This document shows positions 24,625 to 33,203 of a DNA stretch of 64,000 nucleotides, piece after piece. The first letter of the stretch is position 1. Every line of letters begins with the position of its first letter. The notes under the pieces were generated by a model. The model had not been told where the DNA came from. It made no database searches and saw only the letters and a list, made by a program, of their open reading frames with translations. Origin of the DNA: Dactylosporangium siamense (GTDB lineage: Bacteria > Actinomycetota > Actinomycetes > Mycobacteriales > Micromonosporaceae); the NCBI RefSeq assembly GCF_016862795.1, contig NZ_BONQ01000047.1, forward strand, positions 1 through 64,000, read 5' to 3'. Position numbers and translations under genes: made by a program.

Positions 24625-25875
24625 CTACAGCTTGATGCCCAGCAGCGCGTCGACGGCCAGGCGCACCACCGCCGGGGCGTCACGGTCCTCACCGGCGTCG
24701 GCGAGGGTGGCGTCGACCCAGTTGTCGACGATGGCGAGGGCGCCGGGTGTGTCGAGGTCGTCGGCGAGGCGCTCCCGCAGCTGCTCGAGCAGCTCGATCC
24801 CGGCCGGGCCGACGCCGGCCTTCACCGCCTGCCGCCAGCGCGACAGCCGCTGCTGGCCGGTCTTGAGGACGTCGTCGGTCCACTGCCGGTCGTTGCGGTA
24901 GTGGTCGGCCAGCAGGGCCAGGCGCACCGCCATCGGGTCGACGCCGTCGCCGCGGAGGCGGGACACGAAGACGAGATTGCCCTTGCTCTTGGACATCTTG
25001 TCGCCGTCGAGGCCGATCATGCCGGCGTGCACGTAGTGCGTGGCGAACGGGGTCTTGCCGCTGAGCGCCTCGCCGTGCGCGGCGGAGCACTCGTGGTGCG
25101 GGAACAGCAGGTCGTTGCCGCCGCCCTGCACGTCGATGGTGTCGCCGAGGAGGCTCTGGGCGATGACGGTGCACTCGATGTGCCAGCCGGGGCGGCCGGG
25201 GCCGAGGTCGCCACCGTCCCAGGCGGGCTCGCCCTCGCGCAGGCCGCGCCACAGCAGCGGGTCGAGCGGGTCGCGCTTGCCGGGGCGCTGCGGGTCGCCG
25301 CCGCGCTCCGCGGCGAGGCGGAGCATCTCGGTGCGGGACAGGTTGGACTCGCCGCCGAAGCCGGGAGCCGTGGCGACGCTGAAGTAGACGTCGCCGGTGC
25401 CGTCCTCCAGCACATACGCGTGGCCGCCGGCCAGCAGGGCGGACACCTGGCGGGCGATCTGCGGGATCGACTCGACGGCGCCGACATACCGCTTCGGCGG
25501 GATGATCCGCAGCGCCTCCATGTCCTCGCGGAACAGGGCGGTCTCGCGCATCGCCAGGACGACCCAGTCCTCGCCGTCGCGGGCGGCCCGCTCCAGCAGC
25601 GGGTCGTCGACGTCGGTGACGTTCTGCACGTAGTCGACCTCGAGGCGGGCGTCGCGCCAGACCCGGTTGGCCAGATCGAAGGCGATCATGGTGGCGGCGT
25701 GCCCGAGGTGGGTGGCGTCATACGGGGTGATGCCGCAGACATACATGGTGGCGGGCCTGCCCTCGACCAGGACCGGCGCGATCTCGCGGCGGGCCGAGTC
25801 GAACAGGGCGAGTGTGGTCGCACCGGCAGCGGTGCGGGGCAGCGTGGGCACCGCCGGTGCCGACCATGAATCCAT
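24625..25875 (-). CDS. Cysteine:1D-myo-inositol 2-amino-2-deoxyglucopyranoside ligase (mycothiol synthesis)
   Basis: A 416-residue ATP-dependent ligase of the cysteinyl-tRNA synthetase fold. The HIGH-type motif is [10 protein letters not shown] and the KMSKS motif is DKMSKSKGN. Zinc and cysteine binding residues are in [12 protein letters not shown] and [18 protein letters not shown]. MshC joins cysteine to GlcN-Ins, the penultimate step of mycothiol synthesis. It is distinguished from CysS by the shorter C-terminus and by its neighbours (SCO1664, DUF3090 and phosphomutase families). The start is ATG 25875 with TAGTCT six bases upstream, so leaderless. The last gene of the minus-strand group before it ends 75 bp away. 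Confidence 0.92.
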   Translation of the reverse strand: MDSWSAPAVPTLPRTAAGATTLALFDSARREIAPVLVEGRPATMYVCGITPYDATHLGHAATMIAFDLANRVWRDARLEVDYVQNVTDVDDPLLERAARDGEDWVVLAMRETALFREDMEALRIIPPKRYVGAVESIPQIARQVSALLAGGHAYVLEDGTGDVYFSVATAPGFGGESNLSRTEMLRLAAERGGDPQRPGKRDPLDPLLWRGLREGEPAWDGGDLGPGRPGWHIECTVIAQSLLGDTIDVQGGGNDLLFPHHECSAAHGEALSGKTPFATHYVHAGMIGLDGDKMSKSKGNLVFVSRLRGDGVDPMAVRLALLADHYRNDRQWTDDVLKTGQQRLSRWRQAVKAGVGPAGIELLEQLRERLADDLDTPGALAIVDNWVDATLADAGEDRDAPAVVRLAVDALLGIKL

Positions 25876-25949
25876 CCGCCAAGACTATCCGCGCGGACGT
25901 GCTGAAACACGTGGGAAACAGGTGTGACGAACCTAGCGTAGACAGACCT

Positions 25950-26753
25950 TCACATCGGCGGCCAGGGGATGGCGTGCCGGTCCTCGTCGGGCGCCGGGAA
26001 GCGCCTGGCCTGCAGCAGCTGGTTGATCCGCAGCGCGACGGTGCCGACCTCGGCGGCGGTCAGGTGCTCCGACATCGCCTCGGCGAGCCCGGCCGTGTAC
26101 TGGGCGCGCAGCTTCTCCAGGACCTCGACGGCCTCGTCGGGCAGCGGGTCATTGGCCCAGCCCCACAGGATGGTGCGCAGCTTGTCCTCGGCGTGGAAGC
26201 AGATGCCGTGGTCGACGCCGTGGACGCGGCCGTCGACGGTGTCGATGATGTGCCCGCCCTTGCGGTCGGCGTTGTTGGCGACGGCGTCGAAGACCGCCAT
26301 CCGGGCCAGTCGCGGGTCGTCGTCGTGGGCGAGGACGAACGGGCGGCCACGCTCGTCGCGTGCGGTCAGGACCCGCTTCCAGGCGCGGGGGACCTTGCCC
26401 GCCGGGACGAACCCGAGGATCGCGTCGTCGCACTGCAGCTCGTCGTCGATCCACAGCTGCACCATGCCGGCGCCGAGGGGCCCGTCGCGCAGGACGGTCG
26501 GCGGGACCACCGACCAGCCGGTGGCCTCGGACAGCAGCCAGGCCGCATACTCACGGCCGGCGAGGGTGCCGTCGGGGAAGTCCCACAGCGGGCGCTCGCC
26601 GCTCACGGGCTTGTACACGCACCGGGCGACGGTCGAACCGTGCGTGATCACGGCGCGCAGCGTCGCGTTGGACGCGTCCATCAGCCGGCCCTCGAGCTCC
26701 ATGGTGCCGTGGCGGAGCAACTCCAGCGCCTCGTCCTGGGGCAGTGCCGGCAC
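25950..26753 (-). CDS. SCO1664-family conserved protein
   Basis: A 267-residue protein of the actinobacterial family named after Streptomyces SCO1664, with a PI3/PI4-kinase-like catalytic fold: YKPVSGERPLWDFPDGTLAG (nucleotide loop region), DAVANNADRKGGHI (catalytic Asp/Asn) and GVDHGICFH (metal Asp). The family is almost always next to mshC, DUF3090 and a histidine-phosphatase-like gene. The substrate is unknown. I chose GTG 26753 just after the DUF3090 stop. An in-frame extension to 26831 would overlap that gene and is proline/arginine rich. Confidence 0.82.
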   Translation of the reverse strand: MPALPQDEALELLRHGTMELEGRLMDASNATLRAVITHGSTVARCVYKPVSGERPLWDFPDGTLAGREYAAWLLSEATGWSVVPPTVLRDGPLGAGMVQLWIDDELQCDDAILGFVPAGKVPRAWKRVLTARDERGRPFVLAHDDDPRLARMAVFDAVANNADRKGGHIIDTVDGRVHGVDHGICFHAEDKLRTILWGWANDPLPDEAVEVLEKLRAQYTAGLAEAMSEHLTAAEVGTVALRINQLLQARRFPAPDEDRHAIPWPPM

Positions 26754-26758
26754 GGCGA

Positions 26759-27322
26759 CTACCGGCGGTAGCCGTTGTGGCGCGGGCAGAGGTGCCCGCG
26801 GGCGTCGAGCGGCTGACCGCACAGCGGGCACGGCGGCCGGCCGGACGCGACGACCCGCTTGGCCCGGTCGATGAACGCGCGGGTCGCCTGCGGGGTCAGC
26901 CGGACCCGCAGCCGGTCCCGGTCGGCGGTGCTGAGCTCGTCGTCGTCCTCCTCCTCGACCTCCTCCGCCTCGTCGTCACCGACGGCGATGGCCTCGATGA
27001 CGACGGTCGCGGTGTCGACGTCGAAGGCCAGGCCGAGCGTGCCGACCCGGAACTCCTCGTCGAGGGGCGTGTCGAGCGGCTCGTTGTCGCTGGTGTCGAC
27101 GGTGGCGGTCTCGGGCAGGTCGACGCCGAAGCGGCGCTGCGCCTCCAGCAGGAGCTCCTCGAGCTTCTCGGCGAGGAGCGTCACCTGGACCTTTTCGAGG
27201 GCGACGCTGACCAGGCGCCCCCCACCGCGCGCCTGCAGGAAGAAGGTCCGCTCCCCCGGCGCGCCCACGGTTCCCGCGACGAACCGCTCCGGCGGCTCGA
27301 ATGCGTACACCTGGTGGCTCAT
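26759..27322 (-). CDS. DUF3090 family protein
   Basis: A 187-residue conserved actinobacterial protein: HQVYAFEPPERFVAGTVG start, an acidic linker (DDEAEEVEEEDDDE near 120), and a C-terminal CPLCGQPLDARGHLCPRHNG that looks like a four-cysteine or Cys/His zinc ribbon. No reaction is known. It is encoded between the phosphomutase-like and SCO1664-family genes in most mycothiol producers. The start is ATG 27322, with TAGAGT seven bases upstream (leaderless). The longer frame to 27445 lacks homology. Confidence 0.85.
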   Translation of the reverse strand: MSHQVYAFEPPERFVAGTVGAPGERTFFLQARGGGRLVSVALEKVQVTLLAEKLEELLLEAQRRFGVDLPETATVDTSDNEPLDTPLDEEFRVGTLGLAFDVDTATVVIEAIAVGDDEAEEVEEEDDDELSTADRDRLRVRLTPQATRAFIDRAKRVVASGRPPCPLCGQPLDARGHLCPRHNGYRR

Positions 27323-27374
27323 GCTCAAAACTCTATCCGCACCCGAGGGTGACCGCCGAGGGCGGGCGCCAAGA

Positions 27375-28073
27375 TCACACAGAACCGCCCGAACCGCCCC
27401 CGACGGCAGCATCCGACGTCGGCTCCTCATCGACTTTTGGTACAAACGGGGCGAGATCTCCCCCGGTGTCGTTCAGCCTGAGGACGAACGACCGCAACGG
27501 GGTGTAACGGATGACCGTCACCGACGCCGGTTCGACGGCGATGCGCTGGAACAGGTCCAGGTGCATGCCGAGGGCGTCGGCGACGATCGCCTTGATGATG
27601 TCGCCGTGGCTGCACGCGAGCCACACGGCGTCGGCACCGTGCGACTCGGTGAGCCGGGCGTCCCAGCCCCGGATCGCGGCGATCGCCCGTGCCGACATGA
27701 CGGCCATCGACTCGCCCTCGGCGCCAGGGAACACGGCCGCCGAGGGGTGCGCCTGCACGGTGGCCCAGAGGGGCTCCTTGGCGAGCTCCTTCAGCGGCCG
27801 GCCGGTCCAGTCGCCGTAGCGGCACTCGACGATGCCGTCATCTACCGAGATGTCGGAAAAGTCGGGTAGCGCGATCGACAGCGTCTCCCGGCAGCGCGGC
27901 AACGGCGACGACACCACCGCCGCCAGGGGGAGCTTCGCCGCGGCGAGCCGGTCGCCGACCGCCCGGGCCTGGGCCTGCCCGACGTCGTCGAGCCCGACCG
28001 GCTGGTGACCGGCAAGGACCCCGGTGGCGTTGGTGGTGGTGCGGCCGTGCCGGAGCAGGAGAACTGTCGTCAC
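27375..28073 (-). CDS. Histidine-phosphatase/phosphomutase-like protein (MSMEG_4193 type)
   Basis: A 232-residue member of the histidine phosphatase superfamily: N-terminal LLLRHGRTTTN with the catalytic His, VSSPLPRCRET, and the second His in LACSHGDIIKA. This subgroup clusters with mshC, DUF3090 and SCO1664-family genes, suggesting a shared but unknown pathway. It overlaps the stop of the upstream F420-type oxidoreductase (ATGA). The C-terminal 30 residues are Gly/Ser-rich and may be unstructured. Confidence 0.85.
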   Translation of the reverse strand: MTTVLLLRHGRTTTNATGVLAGHQPVGLDDVGQAQARAVGDRLAAAKLPLAAVVSSPLPRCRETLSIALPDFSDISVDDGIVECRYGDWTGRPLKELAKEPLWATVQAHPSAAVFPGAEGESMAVMSARAIAAIRGWDARLTESHGADAVWLACSHGDIIKAIVADALGMHLDLFQRIAVEPASVTVIRYTPLRSFVLRLNDTGGDLAPFVPKVDEEPTSDAAVGGGSGGSV

Positions 28074-29119
28074 GCGGACAACCCTGCCATGTCGTACGCC
28101 TGCTTCAGCTGCCGCAGCGTCTGGGTGCCGTACTCCTGGTCACCGAAGATCAGCGTCGCGAGCTCGGTGACGCCGGCTTCCTTGTAGGCCTTGAGCCGCT
28201 CGGCGACGCGCTCCACGGGCCCGAGCAGCGAGGTCTGGTCGATGAACTCGAACGGGATCGCCGCCGCGGCCTCGCGGTGCTTCTTCGCCAGGTACAGGTC
28301 CTGCACCTCGCGGGCGGCGTCGCCGTACCCCATCCGGGTGGCGAGGGCGTTGTAGAAGTTCTGCTCGCGGCTGCCCATGCCCCCGACGTACAGCGCCGCG
28401 TACTGCCGCACCAGCTCGGCGCACATCTGCGGGTCGTCGCCGAAGACCACCGGCACCCCGGCGCAGATCTCGAACCCGTCCATGGTCTTGCCCGCCTTGG
28501 CCCGGCCGGCCTCGATCGGCTTGAGCGACTCCGGCGCGAACTCCGGGGAGAAGAAGATCGCCAGCCAGCCGTCGGCGACCTCACCGGCGAGCTCGAGGTT
28601 CTTCGGGCCGACCGCGGCGAGGTACACCGGCACGTGGTCGCGCGTCGGGTGCAGCGTCAGCTTCAGGGCCTTGCCCGGGCCGTCGGGCAGCGGCAGCTGG
28701 TAGTGCTGGCCGTCGTAGGCGACGGTCTTGCGGGTCAGCGCCAGGTTGACGATGTCGATGTACTCGCGCGTGCGCTGCAGCGGCTTGCCGAACCGGACAC
28801 CGTGCCACCCTTCGGACACCTGCGGCCCCGACACGCCGAGACCCAGCCGGAACCGGCCGCCGGACAGCTTGTCGATCGTGGCCGCGGTCATGGCCGCCAT
28901 CGCCGGCGTGCGGGCCGGGATCTGGAACACCGCGGAGCCCAGCTCGATGCGCTCGGTCTGCCCCGCGAACCAGGCGAGCATCGAAGGGGCGTCCGACCCG
29001 TACGCCTCCGCCACCCACACGCAGGAGAAACCGAGGCGGTCGGCTTCCTGTGCGAGGGCCAGGTGGCTGGCCGGATCATTCCACGCGGCCAGATAGCCGA
29101 GGTTCAACGCGAGTCGCAC
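28070..29119 (-). CDS. LLM-class F420-dependent oxidoreductase
   Basis: A 349-residue luciferase-like monooxygenase-fold protein (TIM barrel), with LALAQEADRLGFSCVWVAEAYGSD near the N-terminus and GVSGPQVSEGWHGV in the middle, as in coenzyme-F420-dependent enzymes of actinobacteria. The substrate is unknown. The start is GTG 29119 because ggagg lies five bases upstream; the extension to 29185 is not conserved. It overlaps the phosphatase gene by 4 bp, so it heads a small operon leading into the mycothiol-linked cluster. Confidence 0.85.
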   Translation of the reverse strand: MRLALNLGYLAAWNDPASHLALAQEADRLGFSCVWVAEAYGSDAPSMLAWFAGQTERIELGSAVFQIPARTPAMAAMTAATIDKLSGGRFRLGLGVSGPQVSEGWHGVRFGKPLQRTREYIDIVNLALTRKTVAYDGQHYQLPLPDGPGKALKLTLHPTRDHVPVYLAAVGPKNLELAGEVADGWLAIFFSPEFAPESLKPIEAGRAKAGKTMDGFEICAGVPVVFGDDPQMCAELVRQYAALYVGGMGSREQNFYNALATRMGYGDAAREVQDLYLAKKHREAAAAIPFEFIDQTSLLGPVERVAERLKAYKEAGVTELATLIFGDQEYGTQTLRQLKQAYDMAGLSA

Positions 29120-29226
29120 AACTGCCTCCCAGGGTCCCCCGTGCGACCCTGCACGGGGCGGCACCAAGGGTAGCCGGGGGCCCACCTACCCGCCTTCGGT
29201 GGGATCCGGCCGTATCGTTGCCAGCT

Positions 29227-30198
29227 ATGCAACAGCGACCGCTCGGCCGTAGCGGGCTGGCGGTATCCCGGCTGGCCCTCGGCACCATGACCTGGGGCCG
29301 TGACACCGACGCCGACGATGCGGCCGCCCAGCTCAAGACGTTCCGCGACGCGGGCGGCACGCTGCTGGACACGGCCGACGTCTACGCCGACGGCGAGGCG
29401 GAGTCGGTGATCGGCGCCCTCGTCGGCCGGCTCGTGCCCCGCGACGAGCTGGTCATCGCCACCAAGGCGGGCCTGCGACCAGGCATGGCACGCCGCCGCG
29501 ACGGCTCCCGCAGCCACCTGCTGCGCGCCCTCGACACGTCCCTCGAGCGGCTCGGCACCGACCACGTCGACCTCTGGCAGGTCCACGGGTATGACCCCGA
29601 CACCCCCCTCGAAGAGACGCTCAGCGCCCTCGACACGGCCGTCTCGACCGGCCGGGCCCGCTACGCCGGTGTGTCGAACTTCTCCGGCTGGCAGACCGCC
29701 CGCGCCGCGACCTGGCAGGCCGCCTGGCCGGGCCGCGCCCCGCTGGTCTCCACCCAGGTCGAATACTCGCTCCTCGAACGCGGCATCGAGCGCGAGGTCG
29801 TGCCCGCCTGCTCCGCGCTCGGCATCGGCCTGCTGCCCTGGTCGCCCCTCGGCCGGGGAGTGCTCACCGGCAAGTACCGCGGCGGCGTCCCCGCCGACTC
29901 CCGCGCCGCCTCGCCGCACTTCGAGCGGTTCGTCGCCCCGTATCTCGACGACCGTTGCGCCGGCATCGTCGAGGCGGTCGCCACCGCCGCCGGCGGCCTC
30001 GGCGTGTCGCCCCTCGAGGTCGCGCTCGCGTGGGTCCGCGACCGCCCCGGCGTGGTCGCGCCCGTCCTCGGCGCCCGCACCGTCGGCCAGCTCCTCGGCG
30101 CGCTGCAGACCGAGGAGATCGACCTGCCCCGGGAGATCCGGGCCGCCCTGGACGACGTGTCGGCGCCGACGTCGGGCTATCCGGAGCGCCAGACATAA
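29227..30198 (+). CDS. Aldo/keto reductase
   Basis: A 323-residue NADPH-dependent reductase with the AKR barrel. Catalytic residues lie in LLDTADVYADGEAESVIG (Asp, Tyr), VIATKAG (Lys) and LWQVHGYDP (His). The C-terminal GARTVGQLLGAL segment is the NADP-binding loop. The substrate is unknown. TATCGT lies eight bases before ATG 29227, suggesting a leaderless mRNA. It is divergent from the F420-type oxidoreductase. A lipoprotein gene starts 10 bp downstream. Confidence 0.88.
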   Translation: MQQRPLGRSGLAVSRLALGTMTWGRDTDADDAAAQLKTFRDAGGTLLDTADVYADGEAESVIGALVGRLVPRDELVIATKAGLRPGMARRRDGSRSHLLRALDTSLERLGTDHVDLWQVHGYDPDTPLEETLSALDTAVSTGRARYAGVSNFSGWQTARAATWQAAWPGRAPLVSTQVEYSLLERGIEREVVPACSALGIGLLPWSPLGRGVLTGKYRGGVPADSRAASPHFERFVAPYLDDRCAGIVEAVATAAGGLGVSPLEVALAWVRDRPGVVAPVLGARTVGQLLGALQTEEIDLPREIRAALDDVSAPTSGYPERQT

Positions 30199-30208
30199 TT
30201 GCCGCATC

Positions 30209-31300
30209 ATGCGCCGTGTCTCGTTGTTGTCGTTGGTACTGGTAGCACTCCTGGCCGGGTGCGACGCCGGCGCTCCGGTCTCCCGCCCTGACGCGACCGT
30301 GCCCACTCCCACCTGGGCGCCGGAGCCGTCGGTCTCCCCTGCCGGGACGGTCGTCCCGGTGGGTGGTCCGCCGCTCGCGGTGGCGGTCGGCTCGTCGCTG
30401 ACCGCGGTCGGTCTGGCGTCCTCGCTCGTCGTGCTGGACTCGTCGGGGGCGCGGGTCGCGTCCGTGCCGGTCCCGGATCCGGTGCGGGCGGTGGTGGCGC
30501 TGCCGGGCGGCCGGTTCCGGGCCGTGTCCGGTAGCACCGTGCTGACCGTGTCCCCGGTTTCGGCGTCCTCTTCCGCTGCCTCGTCTCCTTCGTCTTCTCC
30601 GTCGTCTTCTTCTGCTGCTGCTCCGTCTTCGGCTGCTTCGTTGCCGGCTTCGGCTTCTTCTGCTTCGCCTTCTTCTGCTTCGTCGGCGGTGGTGGCGCGG
30701 TGGTCGATTCCCGGGGCCGGTGCCGCGCTGGCCGTGCACCCGTCCGGGTGGACCGCGGTCGCCGTCCCGTCCCTCGGCGACGTGATCATCCTCTCCGACA
30801 CCGGCTCCGTGACCCGCACCCTGCACGTGGGCGGCCGGCCCGGCGGCGTCGCCGTCGTCACCGAACTCGTCGCCGTGCTCGACCCCGCCGAGACGTCACT
30901 CACCGTGTTCGACACCACGACCGGCGCCCGCAAGGAAGGCCTCCGCGCCGGCGACGGCGCCGTGGCCGTGACCAGCGACGGCACCGGCCGCTTCCTGGTG
31001 ATCGACGCCCGCGACGGCGAGCTGCTCGCCTTCGAGACCGGCCCGCTGATCCTGCGGCAACGCTTTCCGGTGCCCGGCTCCCCGTACGCCGCCGCCTACG
31101 ACCAGACCCGCAACACCCTCTGGGTGGCGGTCACCGAACGTAACGAGGTTGTGGGCTACAACCTGACCGGCGGCACCCCCCGCGAAGTCGCCCGCCACCC
31201 CACGCCGCGCCTGCCGATCGCGGTCGCGGTGGACCCGTCGACCGGCGCGGTCGTGGTCGCCGGGTCAGCCGAGGGGCTGGTGCAGCGGATTTCGCCGTAG
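30209..31300 (+). CDS. Secreted lipoprotein with beta-propeller-like repeats
   Basis: A 363-residue protein with a lipoprotein signal (lipobox LLAGC, Cys at about residue 18). A propeller-like region follows, interrupted at about residues 119-155 by a Ser/Ala/Pro-only linker of roughly 35 residues. More propeller repeats follow (VTSDGTGRFLVIDARDGEL, AAYDQTRNTLWVAV, AVDPSTGAVVVAG), like YVTN/SMP-30 surface proteins. The linker is coded by cttc/gctt-rich DNA unlike its neighbours, suggesting local slippage. It is cell-surface located and its function is unknown. The start is ATG 30209; upstream frames overlap the reductase. Confidence 0.75.
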   Translation: MRRVSLLSLVLVALLAGCDAGAPVSRPDATVPTPTWAPEPSVSPAGTVVPVGGPPLAVAVGSSLTAVGLASSLVVLDSSGARVASVPVPDPVRAVVALPGGRFRAVSGSTVLTVSPVSASSSAASSPSSSPSSSSAAAPSSAASLPASASSASPSSASSAVVARWSIPGAGAALAVHPSGWTAVAVPSLGDVIILSDTGSVTRTLHVGGRPGGVAVVTELVAVLDPAETSLTVFDTTTGARKEGLRAGDGAVAVTSDGTGRFLVIDARDGELLAFETGPLILRQRFPVPGSPYAAAYDQTRNTLWVAVTERNEVVGYNLTGGTPREVARHPTPRLPIAVAVDPSTGAVVVAGSAEGLVQRISP

Positions 31301-31312
31301 CAATATCGGTTC

Positions 31313-31504
31313 ATGGACTACGAATACGTGCCGTTGCGGCTGCCGTCGAACGTGGACCGGCTCACCGCCAACGCACAGCTGACGATCCAGGCCGAGTACG
31401 GCGGCTGGGAGCTGGCCCGGGTCCGCCTCTACGCCGACGGCACCCGACAGGTCATGCTCCGCCGCAGAGTCACCAACGACACCATGCCCGGCCTCAGCAC
31501 GTAG
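31313..31504 (+). CDS. DUF5703 family protein
   Basis: A 63-residue protein matching the DUF5703 pattern (YEYVPLRLPSNVDR, AEYGGWELARVRLYADGTR). It is a small conserved actinobacterial protein of unknown role, typically found near mshC-cluster or peptidase genes. The start is ATG 31313, 10 bp after the lipoprotein stop. Confidence 0.8.
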   Translation: MDYEYVPLRLPSNVDRLTANAQLTIQAEYGGWELARVRLYADGTRQVMLRRRVTNDTMPGLST

Positions 31505-31927
31505 GGTCCTCCCCCCGTCCACTTCTCCCGATCGTGCGCGCCACGGCCGCACGGGGACCAGCCACGGGCACGCACACATCCGGTGAACTCTTCGGTGCTC
31601 TGTTCCCCGAAGGGCCCACTGTCCCTGCTCCGACCCGCGGCACTCGTGGTCTTGGCCTGCCGCCGTTCGCTCTCCAGCTTCCGATCTTGCGCCCCGTGAT
31701 CGAACGACGGATCCCGGTGACCGATGCTTTGATCACGGCCGCGATACCCTGGCGCCGCTTGCGGACAGCCGCCCTGGGCGTCACGCGGCGCACCGCTCGT
31801 GATCGAAGGCGCGCAGCGGCCACCCAGGCAGCTGCCAGTTCCGGGACGACTTTGATCAACCGTCCATGATCGAACGCAGGCGGTCCCGGTCGCCAGAAAA
31901 CGACAGAACGCCTGGGCCATCGCGATC

Positions 31928-32325
31928 CAGCGGACGTGCCCGAGGCCCGGAGTGCACGGCCCACAGGCGAACGTGCTCAAGGCCGGAAACGCACGGCCCA
32001 CGGGGGACGTGCTCGAGGCCCCCACCACACGGCTCACAGGCAGACGTGCTCGGCCCAGAGTGCACGGCTCGCATGCGGACGTGCTTGAGGCGCGGACCGC
32101 ACGGCCCACAGGCAGACGTGCTCGGGCCGGAGTGCACGGCTCACAGGCAGACGTGCTCAAGGCCCGGACCGCACGACTCACAGGCAGACGTGCTCGGGCC
32201 GGACCGCACGGCCCACAGGCAGACGTGCTCAAGGCCCGGACCGCACGACTCACAGGTGGACGTGCTCGGGCCGGACCGCACGGCCCACAGGTGGACGTGC
32301 TCGAGGCTCGGAGCGCACGGCCCGC
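31928..32325. repeat. Minisatellite of about eleven 35-38-bp units
   Basis: Units follow the pattern gcacggcccacaggcagac, then gtgctcaaggcccggacc, with period 35-38 bp. Two variants alternate (cacggcccacagg with cacgactcacagg; caaggcccggacc with gggccggacc), so a roughly 72-bp higher-order unit has been duplicated. There is no conserved repeat/variable spacer structure, so it is not a CRISPR. Open frames cross it on both strands but the product would be a low-complexity peptide. The rest of 31505-32413 shows no gene; tgatcaaag-like palindromes occur near 31730 and 31855. Confidence 0.9.
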
Positions 32326-32413
32326 AGCGCGAACGGGGGCACGGCCGGCGCGCCACCCTGTGGGCACCACACCGGCCGGCCAACGTGCAGTGGCCGGCCG
32401 GGTGGGCGGTGGG

Positions 32414-33139
32414 TCAGCGGCGGTCGGCGGGTGCGGAGCTCTGGTCGGAGGCCTCGTCCAGGCCGGCGTCGATGCCGACGCCCTCCTCGTCCTCGTCCTC
32501 GTCCAGGTCGACGAACGCGTGCTCGTCGAGGCGGTCGACCACCCGGTCCTCGGCGCCGACGGCGAAGGGGCCGGTGCCGTCGTTGTCCTCGTAGGCCTCG
32601 GGGTCGAGCGGGGTGGCGACCTCAGCGACGACGACCACGCCGTCGAGGGACTCGAGCTCGGGGATGTCGAGGGCGCCGAGCGAACCGTCGCCGGCCTGCA
32701 TCAGCTCGAGGACGGCTTCGCCGACGGTCTCGACCGCGGCGGTGTCGCCGTCGCCCGGGTTGGTGCGGCGGGCGGCGTCGGCGAGGCGCAGCAGCGCGGC
32801 CACGCTGGGGACGCGGTAGTCGCGGCGCTGGCGGACGGAGATGATCTGCGGGTGCGGGTCTTCGGCCTCGGTGCCGTCGACGCCGCCGATGCCGACGCCG
32901 AACTGGCGGTCGGCCTCATCCGGGTCGATGGCCTCGACGTCCCACGGGGTGACCTCGCCGTAGGCGTCGAGCAGGAGCTCGTCATAGCCGTTGGAGGCGT
33001 TGTTGAGCTCGACGTAGGCACGCCAGACCTCGTCGTCGTCGGCCCGCCCGTCGGCGGCCTTGACCGCGGCAAGGTGGTCGCGGGCCGCCGTGATCACGCG
33101 CTCGAGCGCGGCGTCAAGCTCCGCGTGCCGGTCGGTCAT
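32414..33139 (-). CDS. Conserved acidic hypothetical protein
   Basis: A 241-residue soluble, acidic protein. Recognisable local features are an N-terminal helical region (ELDAALERVITAARDHLAAV), a central VTPWDVEAIDPDEADRQFGV and DPHPQIISVRQRRDYRV, and a very acidic C-terminal 40 residues (VDLDEDEDEEGVGID). It is conserved-looking but I cannot name a family. The start is ATG 33139 with a ggggag site; the longer frame upstream is not conserved in character. It is followed on its 3' side by the minisatellite. Confidence 0.7.
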   Translation of the reverse strand: MTDRHAELDAALERVITAARDHLAAVKAADGRADDDEVWRAYVELNNASNGYDELLLDAYGEVTPWDVEAIDPDEADRQFGVGIGGVDGTEAEDPHPQIISVRQRRDYRVPSVAALLRLADAARRTNPGDGDTAAVETVGEAVLELMQAGDGSLGALDIPELESLDGVVVVAEVATPLDPEAYEDNDGTGPFAVGAEDRVVDRLDEHAFVDLDEDEDEEGVGIDAGLDEASDQSSAPADRR

Positions 33140-33203
33140 GATGGGACTCCCCCTGATTGGTGGCTGTCGGTGTCGGGTGTCGGGTCGGGACTGATCGGGT
33201 TGA

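Noticed and set aside
29104-30984. Long minus-strand open frame across the aldo/keto reductase and lipoprotein genes
   Set aside because: The plus-strand frames have clear catalytic motifs and a lipobox. The antisense frame is low-complexity.
31928-32325. Possible CRISPR array
   Set aside because: Units of 35-38 bp follow each other without unique spacers, and variation is spread through the unit. No cas genes are present. It is a minisatellite.
31866-32594. Repeat-rich proteins encoded across the minisatellite on either strand
   Set aside because: The translation is merely the repeat unit read in frame (His/Arg/Pro/Thr-rich). There is no ribosome-binding site, and it runs into the antisense of the gene at 32414-33139.
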